This document shows positions 56,629 through 64,000 of a DNA stretch of 64,000 nt, in pieces. This DNA comes from Ovis canadensis (taxonomy: Eukaryota; Chordata; Mammalia; Artiodactyla; Bovidae): contig NC_091247.1 of NCBI RefSeq assembly GCF_042477335.2, positions 10,777,501-10,841,500 of the forward strand. Reading direction: 5' to 3'. The position numbers and the translations under genes are program-made. The notes under the pieces were generated by a model. The model did no database searches, was not told the DNA's origin, and saw only the letters and a program-made list of their open reading frames with translations. Position 1 is the stretch's first letter, and every line of letters begins with the position of its first letter.

Positions 56629-57349
56629 AGCAGTTACCACTTTCTAATATACTCTACAGTTATTTACTATAGTTATTGTTTATGTTCTGTCTCCTTTACT
56701 AGAAAATAGATACAGGATGAGGATATCTTTGTCTATTTTGTTTGCTGGATACCCCAAGCACCTACAGGGTACCTAGCACATAAGAAGTGTTCAGTTAATA
56801 GCTGTTGAGTGAAGGAATGTTGAAGGTGTTCTAAGTGCCAGGTCCTGATTTAGGTGCTGAGGATACAATAAACTCTCAGCCCTCGTGGGCCACCCAGACC
56901 TATTTCAGCCTTGCCTCTCCCGCCTATCCCTGTGAGAGCTGGACAAGTTACGTAACCTCTCTGAGCCTTCCTTTCCTATCGAGTGTTATGAAGATTAGAC
57001 AGAAAAACAGCATCTGTATAGTATTTGGCATAAGAAGAGTTTAAACATTTGTTTCCTTTCTTTCCAGGCTGGAAAGTTGGTAGCCTGACATCTCTGCCAA
57101 AGGTTTATTTAGGCAAGGTTTTCATACTGCCTTGGCAACCGTGCAAACAGGTTACTCTCTGGCCAGGCTTACCCCATTTTTAACTGAAGATATTCTGGCG
57201 AAGAGACTGCTTAAAAGAGTAGGAGTGAGAAACCAAGGAATGGCTAACGTCACCTGCTTTGCCGTTTTGCATCGTAAAAGCCTCCCTGGGTCCCCAAAGA
57301 GGTGAAAGTCAAGACGAAGAAAAGGAAAGGAAAAGAGGAGCAGCTAGCC

Positions 57350-57645
57350 ACTACAGAAAACTACAAATCCCAGCACTCCCTGCGGCAGATAACTACGGGT
57401 CTCAGCGGGTTCCGCTCCCCGGACCCACGGGGCCTCTTGGGGGGCCTGCAGCCTGGGTTCAGCGGGAGAGGGCGTGGGGCGTGTCGAGGCAGTGGGGAAA
57501 ATCGGGTCAAGCTTGACGCCGCTGCGCAGACGCCTCTCACGGGCCGGACGTGACGTAGGGAGGGTTCCGGCTTCGGCCTCCGCCGCTGCCGCCGCTGGTA
57601 CCGCCGCGGATACCGCTGCCGCCGTCGGGGCTTCTTATTTCTAAA
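57350..57645 (+). promoter_or_regulatory. PPP6C: PPP6C CpG-island promoter and 5' UTR
   Basis: A TATA-less CpG island. It has a strong ZNF143/Staf-type site (57360-57385), a CRE-like TGACGTAG (57551-57558), an ETS-type TTCCGG (57566-57571) and a CCGCTG-repeat leader (about 57580-57620). The start of transcription is not fixed by sequence but should lie between about 57500 and 57600. The pattern suits a ubiquitously expressed gene. Confidence 0.8.
57360..57385 (+). promoter_or_regulatory. ZNF143/Staf binding site
   Basis: ACTACAAATCCCAGCACTCC followed by CTGCGG, close to the long consensus ACTACAATTCCCAGCATGCC...GCGG. Confidence 0.85.
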
Positions 57646-57720
57646 ATGGCGCCCCTGGACTTGGACAAGTACGTGGAGATAGCGCGGCTATGCAAATACC
57701 TACCGGAGAACGACTTGAAG
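57646..57720 (+). CDS. PPP6C: PPP6C: serine/threonine phosphatase 6 catalytic subunit, exon 1 (partial gene)
   Basis: ATG in context TAAAATGGC opens a frame of exactly 25 codons, [20 protein letters not shown] to ENDLK, ending in a perfect donor AAG|GTAAGT. This is the conserved amino terminus of PP6C, the PP2A-like metallophosphatase that works with SAPS and ankyrin subunits in cell-cycle control (Aurora A), NF-kB and DNA-damage signalling. The catalytic metal-binding motifs (GDIHG, GDFVDRG, GNHE) lie in later exons beyond the window, and I found no exon 2 in 57721-64000. The identification rests on the 25 residues, the exact splice junction and the neighbouring RABEPK. Confidence 0.95.
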
Positions 57721-58989
57721 GTAAGTCCGGCCGGGGCGGGAGCGCTGCTTTCGGGGCTCGCCCCTTCCGGCAGTGGGGCGCCCGCCGGCCCGCCCTTCCT
57801 CTCTCCACGGGACCCTCCCGCGGCATCCCGTCCTATCAGGGTGGAGGGCCTAACGCGATGCGAGGCGACCGGGTCCGACTTGGTGTCACGCGCGGGGCGG
57901 GGGGAGCCCGAGACTCCCGAATGCTGTCCTGGTTCTCTCGGGGGGGATCCCGAGGGATGTCGCGGCCTCTGCCCCCGGGTTTCCCCCTCAGCCCTCACGG
58001 CTTTGCTTGCAAGGCATCTCTCCTTTTACCCCGATCTCGGCTCTCGCGGCCCGGGGTCATCCCCTGCAGGGGCGGTGACGGGAGCGCGGGGTGGCCGGCG
58101 TCTGACAGGAGATGTCGCCGGCTCCCGGAGCGCAGCCCCAGTGTGTTCAGGTGCCTGAGGAATGGGTATGGGAAGGGGCAGGGGGGTCCCGAGCGGTCTG
58201 GTGGTGATGTGAGAACGTCAGGTCGTCCCTCTTTCCCGAGCGCTTCTCCCAGTTACTTTCTCAGAGTGTTGGTTTTCTCCTGCTAATTCCAATATGAACC
58301 CGTTTTCAAGTACATCGTTGGGCTGTAGTTTAAGTGGATAAAGTAGGGGGCTGTCAATAAATACAAATACTTTTCTGTCAAGTCCACCCTCCCCCGAAAT
58401 CTCTTCTTAGCTCAAGATTGAATTTTCAGAGTTTTCCAAGGGAGGAGAGTTGTTCCTTGTACTGCCGAGTTCGAGTAACAGTAAACCTCTGTTTGAGTAA
58501 AGGAGTGAGTGTAAGAATAAAGGAATGTAAATCTTTGGGCTACTGCTCTTTTGACAAGTGTTTCTTTGCGTTTGTTAAAACCAGTTCTTAGGCCACTAGT
58601 AGTCTTTACCGGTTACTGCTAGTGCCTGTTTTTTTGTTCATTTAAGTTGATTTGTTGTGTGCTAAGTGGATAAACTGTTGATAGTTTTGAGTTCATTTTA
58701 TTCTTTAAGCGGTGAGTTTAAAGCAGTTTATCTTTGTGAGTTTTCTTCTCTTAAGGAAGATACTTTTTTCCATCTTTTGGTACAGGGAGTTGAACATCTG
58801 CTAACAGTGTGCAAAATGCTTGAGGCCACAGGAGCTGTTGTGAATATAACTTATTTGTACTTAGATGTTAATTATATGTGCTATTTGATAGGAGTGTCAT
58901 TCTTGTCCATTTCCCCCTTTTTTGGCAGGATAATTTAATTAAAACAGGGACAAAGCCAGTAATAATAAAAATTAACTTTTATGCTCTTT

Positions 58990-59161
58990 TTTTAAGTTAT
59001 TTTTATTTATTTGTTTGGCTGTGCCATGTCTTAGTTGCAGCATGTGGGGTCTTTAGTTGTGGCCTACAAACTGCTAGTTGTGGCATGTGAATCTAGTTCC
59101 TTGACCAGGGATTGAACCCAGGCCTCCTGCATTGGGAGCCACTGGATTACTAGGGAAGTCC
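58990..59161 (-). mobile_element. CHR-type SINE
   Basis: 'atttatttgtttggctgtgc' to 'ggattactagggaagtccat'. Confidence 0.87.
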
Positions 59162-60996
59162 ATGTTTTTGTGAGAGTCATTTTGAAGCTTCTTTCTGCTG
59201 TATGACTTTTTAGAAAACAGGAATTTTCCTAAGGGGGGAAAAAAAAAAAGAAAAACCACCCAACATTGCGACCCAGTTCATTAGAAAACTAATCAGTTGT
59301 CTTTTAGTAGCATTGTTAATTCCATTGGTGAAGTTGGCTTTTGCATGTCCTGGTAATGAAGTGGCATTTTCTGTTCTTAAGCAGTTTTAACCTTTATGTT
59401 TGTAATGAGTAAGGTGTTGCTTATTATGAAACATATCTTGATCTTGGGTATTGAAATGATAGGAAAGATAGGTCAGCTTAGTTTTCTTTGACCTCTTAGT
59501 TTTATAAACATCAGATTTCCTTCCCAGCCTAAAATAATTTATTTGTTAAACCATTTCATTTCCCTTTACAGCACAATGGGACTGTATTTAGTGTGTATCT
59601 GTTTCCTAGTAAATCCACACCCCCTCCCCCTGCCGATACTAGAAAAAAAAGAATTCTAAATTTTTCTATGTAAGTAGAGGCTTTTCTTCTTTGTCTTGAA
59701 GATATTTTATCAGATTAATTTTCTTGTGCTGCATCTCTGGTGTATTTAAAGAAATTTAATTCTGTTTCTCCCTCTTGGCATGAAGTGCAAACTAAAATTA
59801 GGTGGGCCAAGAAAGTATTCCAGGAGCATTTCTTCTGACGCTTTAAAGCCAAAATAAAATATTCTATCAAAGAAAGAAAAGAAATCATTGGGGCCACTTA
59901 ATGATCATTATGGAAAAGTTTTGTTCTGGTAGGAAAATAGAAATTTACCTGTGTTTTGAATTGACTGGAAGTTGGAGATACTAAATAAAATAATAAATGC
60001 ATAGGATGTTCTAGATCTAGTCATGATCTCTCTGCATCTACCTTGGAAGTGGTCAGATCACTAGTCCTGGATCAAAAGTACATAACTGTTTTAAGAAATA
60101 AGGATGATATGTGAAAGTGTGCGGACCACAGGGTAACCTTTCTTAAAAAAAGAGTTCATGTGATTCTCACCCACTATAAAGATTTCAGAGAGGATCATAG
60201 AAGACACAGATTCCATATCTGGCCAAGTGGAAGAAGGAATGATAAAAGACAGGCTTACCGAATACTTACACTTAAATATTTTGGCATGAGAAAGGATCTG
60301 TAAAGTGGAGATTGTCTGATCTCTCTGACAGTTCTTAAAGGTGCCATGTAAGTAAAGAAGTGGCACATCCAGTTGACATTCAGTTTTTTCCTTTTTTACT
60401 GAAGAACTGAAGATGATTTCTGTGGTCGGGGTTGGGAGAATCCTAGTGTCTGCGTCAGACATACAACACAGGAATAGTAACCACTTCTATGGATTAATAA
60501 TTTAATGCAATCTTTTTTGAAGCTCACTTTTATGTTTACTCTGAGCCATCTGTTTTTCATGTAAGACCACCTGCTCTGCAAAGTTGTACCTCTGTTCGAA
60601 ATGCTTACATAAAGCCTCAGAGAATCCTCCCTTGCTTTTTTCTGAGATTTGATGGAGAACCTTTTGTACCTCCTTGTTCGGCCCACTCTGTCTAATTTAA
60701 TAGATTCTCATATATGGTAGTCATGATCCTTCTAGGCTTGAAGCCTGTTAGTCTTGCCACTCACCTTATTGCCTGTCTTATTGATCATTCTGTTTACCTG
60801 AGTTATTTGGTTTTGCATATTATCTTTTCAGGTATTGCAAGGAAAACAGAGCACAGTACAGCAGTTAGAGATAGACCATGGCTTTGTATAGGGCTAAAAT
60901 AGTGTTTTCAACTCCTTCTGATAATGCTTGACATTTTGTCTTGTCTTTTTGGCCATAGAATCACATTCTCTCCAATCTTCTGAAAATAGTCTGTAG

Positions 60997-61290
60997 TAGT
61001 GCTGTCTAATAGAAAGAAAATGCTCATAAATGTGAGCCTCAAATTATATTTACATTTTTAAAAGTAAAAACATATACAGGTGGAATCCATTTTTAGTAGT
61101 ATTTTATTTAACACAATTTCAACATGTAATATAAAATAACTAGTGTAATATCTTGTCTTTTTCTGTATTAAGTTTATGACATGTGATATATATTTTACAT
61201 TTATGTTGATAACACACCCCAATTTGGATCAGCCACATTTTAGGTGCTCAGTAGCTACATGTGGCAGTAGGTTTCCTGTGGGACAGTGCG
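60997..61290. mobile_element. hAT-like DNA transposon fossil
   Basis: Ends 'tagtgctgtctaatagaa' and 'ctgtgggacagtgcg' are imperfect inverted repeats. The interior 'ttttatttaacacaatttca' and 'ctcagtagctacatgtggca' match an old mammalian non-autonomous family whose exact name I cannot confirm. Confidence 0.65.
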
Positions 61291-61566
61291 CGGTTCTAAT
61301 GACTCCCCAGCCCCTTTTCTAGAATTTCGGAACTGAGAATCAGTGTTTACCTAGTTCTGTATCCTCACTTCGCTGACGAGAAACTGGGCTTCGTAGAGTT
61401 CATGATCTGCCTGAGGCTGTCCAACTAATAAGGAATTAAGTTTGAAAGCCTCTTTGTGCAGAGCTCTTTCTGATATAGTTAATAACCTTTTTAGGGTGGC
61501 AAATAGCATATTTTTCTAAACACTATGTCTTCCACTTCATCACGTTCTTTTACTTTCCATTCTGAG

Positions 61567-61779
61567 TGGACTCATTGGAAAAGACTTTGATGCTGGGAGG
61601 GATTGGGGGCAGGAGGAGAAGGGGACGACAGGGGATGAGATGGCTGGATGGCATCGCTGACTCGATGGACGTGAGTCTGAGTGAACTCCGGGAGTTGGTG
61701 ATGGACAGGGAGGCCTGGCCTGCTGCGATTCATGGGGTCGCAAAGAGTCGGACACGACTGAGCGACTGAACTGAACTGA
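61567..61779 (+). mobile_element. BovB LINE 3' end, low divergence
   Basis: 'gtggactcattggaaaagac' to 'ctgaactgaactgagcac'. It keeps CpGs ('gtcggacacgactgagcgac') that older copies in the window have mostly lost, suggesting a recent insertion. Confidence 0.93.
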
Positions 61780-62112
61780 GCACATTGGAGTACTCTCTTC
61801 TGACTATATGCCTTGTACTTCCCTGCATCTTTGCTTCTGCTGAGTCTGTTTCTTTCACCTACTTACTTAATACTTACATAGCAGAGATGTTAACTTATTT
61901 AATACTGTGTAAGTTGGGTGTTAACATTTGCCCCATTTTACAGACAGGTAACTCAAACACAGACAAATTAAGTAACTTTTCAAGTCATATAGCTGGTAAT
62001 AAGTAAGTGGAGTAGCGTGGATGCAAACCTAGGCAGGCTGGCACTAGGCTTCACATCCATAACTACCACTTATGCTTCCTTTATACACCACCCTTTATGC
62101 CCCTTTATTTTA

Positions 62113-62242
62113 TTTTGAAAAATATTAATTGTTTTGGCCTCATCACGTGGCTTGTGGCATCTTAGTTCCCTCACCAGAGGCTGAACCAGGTCCACAGCAT
62201 AAGAGAGCTGAGTCCCAGCCACTGGACCGCCAGGGAATTCCC
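62113..62242 (-). mobile_element. CHR-type SINE
   Basis: 'ttgttttggcctcatcacgt' to 'ggaccgccagggaattcccc'. Confidence 0.8.
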
Positions 62243-62499
62243 CTCCGTGTCCCTTTTTAGCTCTAGCTCAGATGTCACTTTCTCCATGCAGGGCTCTTGG
62301 ATTCTGCAGTTAGAATGATTAGTAATGGTTAGAATTTACACAGCTACTTAGTTTTCAGAGCACCGTTCTGTCCATTCTACCACTGTGATAGAACACATAT
62401 CAGAGCCAGGACTTGATAAGGTTTATGTGATTTTTGCCCCAGTGACTCAGCAGAGTACATATCTGAATTTATTTGCTATTAAATATTTCCATTCTGCAA

Positions 62500-62596
62500 T
62501 TTCTTGGGTCCCTGCTTTCACTGCCAGGGTCTGGGTTCAGTCCCTGGTTGGGGAACTAAGATCCTGCTAGCCACTTGGCAAGGCCAGAAAAAAGAA
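62500..62596 (+). mobile_element. CHR-2-type SINE, partial
   Basis: 'ctttcactgccagggtctgg', 'ggttggggaactaagatcct' and 'aaggccagaaaaaagaaa'. Confidence 0.78.
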
Positions 62597-63272
62597 ATTC
62601 CATTCTTTTTCTATACTGACCTTTGCCCCGTAGCATTTTTTGTTCCATTTTACTACCGCTTATATGGTTCTGTCTTGTATGATAGTAAGTATGCCTGTCT
62701 TCACCATTAGACTACAAGCTTTATGAAGGGCCAGGATCATATCTTGTTTATTTTGGTATTCTCTACAATCTTAAACACTACCTTGTATGTACTGCATTAC
62801 AACAAACATTTCTTTAAATGTCCCCTTGTGTCAAATATTATTCTCGGTGGATTCTTGAGAGAGAATTTGGTACTTCTCAATGTCTTTGAGGGGCTTTCAA
62901 TACAGTAAAGGAGACAGAAGGGTAAACAAGTGATCGTTGCAGTGTGTGGCAGTGCTAAAATAGAGAGCTGTTCATCATATCAGAGAAATAGAAGAAGCAG
63001 CATTTAACTCTTAAGCCACACATAGTTTCACAAAAAGAGGAGCAATGAGAGAATGAGCTGAGTTTTTTCAGGTAGACAGAACAGGAAGGAAAGAACGTGA
63101 AGCAGAGGAAATACCGTGTACAGTGGTATAGCTTAATCCCCAGGAACACAACTCGACGTAGTTTGGTATGGCTGGAGGCGGTGCCGCAAAGACAGGCAGA
63201 GGCCGCATCATGGAAGACTAGGCTGATACACGTGCATTTTTATCTTTTAGATGGATAAACACTTCCAAAAGT

Positions 63273-63420
63273 TTTTTTTTTTTAATATTTGTTTACTTAT
63301 TTGGCTCTGCTGTGTCTTAGTTGTAGCATATGGGATCTAGTTCCCTGACCTGGGATTGAACCCAGGTCCCCTCCATTGGGAGCGCGAAGTCTTAGCCACT
63401 GGGCCACCAGGGAAGTCCCT
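63273..63420 (-). mobile_element. CHR-type SINE
   Basis: A T12 run, 'cttatttggctctgctgtgt' and 'gggccaccagggaagtccct'. Confidence 0.88.
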
Positions 63421-64000
63421 TGAAATGTTTTTATATTTTAGGGAAAAACAAATAATCATACTGTGACTTTGTGCTATCTTTTAAAAGATGGCTAACTAAA
63501 AAAGTAAAGTAGGTTGAAAGAAAACCGTTGAAAGGATACACTATTGTATGTAGTAGGAATGTGACAAAATCAGAGGTGATGTCTGAATCGAATTTGGGAA
63601 ACACTACATAGACAGACACCAACCATAGCGGAGGGTCCTTGAAAGGGTTTTGAAGGGGACAGTGACAGGTTTTAGAAATATTCTGGCAGCATTGTGGACT
63701 TTGAACTGGAGTGAGACAAAAATGCCGTCGAAGCAGTAGACCAGGTGACATGAGAGCTTTTGAAGTAAGCCAGTGTCAAGTGGCTGTGGTGTTTAAAAGG
63801 ACATGAAGGAGGTATAATAGGACCTGTTGACAGAGTGTGTATCTGGGTTATGAGAGAGAGTAGTTCGGGATAATCTCTTAGTTTCTGGCATGGATTACTT
63901 AGTAAATATGATACCTGGATTAAGGAATACGAGGGAATTTGGTTTGGGCCATACTGAATTGGAGATGCTGCCAAGCCAAGACACTGAGTTAGAAATGTTG

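Larger units (their letters stand above)
51641..57340. other. RABEPK-PPP6C intergenic region
   Basis: The two genes start back to back about 6 kb apart. The space holds BovB, CHR and Bov-A copies and MIR remnants, listed separately. No further gene is recognised. Confidence 0.6.
57721..64000 (+). other. PPP6C: PPP6C intron 1 (partial)
   Basis: CpG-rich to about 58130, then AT-rich. It contains CHR SINEs, an old DNA transposon and a young BovB end. No splice-bounded open frame continuing PP6C was found. Confidence 0.85.

Noticed and set aside
57537-58286. Long open frames on both strands around PPP6C exon 1 (153-198 codons)
   Set aside because: GC-rich promoter and intron sequence. The true coding part stops at the perfect donor after residue 25.
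58666-58938. 90-codon frame as a PPP6C exon
   Set aside because: It does not continue the PP6C sequence expected after ENDLK and lacks matching splice sites.

Overview
This is nuclear DNA from a ruminant, most likely a bovid such as cattle, sheep or goat. The evidence is the repeat content: BovB (RTE-type) LINEs, tRNA-Glu/Bov-A SINEs (Bov-tA, Bov-A2), CHR-type tRNA SINEs and ruminant L1 3' ends occur throughout. The genes are vertebrate, with GT-AG introns and CpG-island promoters. The species cannot be fixed from sequence alone. Prokaryotic systems, CRISPR arrays and retroviral genes were not seen.

The layout matches the conserved mammalian block GAPVD1 - HSPA5 - RABEPK - PPP6C (human 9q33.3). 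From left to right: (1) 1-5465 is probably GAPVD1 intron 1. (2) A CpG-island promoter at about 5.2-5.8 kb fires leftward, with a non-coding first exon ending in a consensus donor at 5465. (3) 5.8-22.6 kb is repeat-packed intergenic DNA. (4) HSPA5 (BiP/GRP78) is complete on the + strand, with TATA box and ER-stress elements at 22.85-23.01 kb and eight exons from 23272 to 26971 encoding 655 residues that end in KDEL. (5) RABEPK (Rab9 effector p40, six-bladed kelch protein) is complete on the - strand. Its seven coding exons between 50272 and 28565 encode 372 residues, and a non-coding exon 1 lies in a CpG island at 51.2-51.6 kb. HSPA5 and RABEPK are tail to tail with about 1.3 kb between their poly(A) signals. 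(6) The PPP6C promoter (57.35-57.65 kb) and first coding exon (57646-57720, residues 1-25) lie on the + strand. Its intron 1 runs off the right edge.

The genes are not an operon. HSPA5 is the ER-lumen Hsp70 chaperone and unfolded-protein-response sensor. RABEPK and GAPVD1 both act in endosomal trafficking (Rab9 and Rab5 pathways). PPP6C is the catalytic subunit of protein phosphatase 6. Every coding exon junction was placed by reading frame, splice dinucleotides and phase, and both complete genes join without a frameshift.

I found no wholly new biological system. The points most worth checking are a RABEPK stop codon that overlaps its own poly(A) signal; a tandem GTCTGT splice donor in RABEPK; opposed BovB copies inside RABEPK introns that could form long dsRNA; a mariner-derived hairpin; a SINE about 17 nt from a splice donor; layered transposon insertions with readable target-site duplications; and ZNF143-type sites in two of the promoters.
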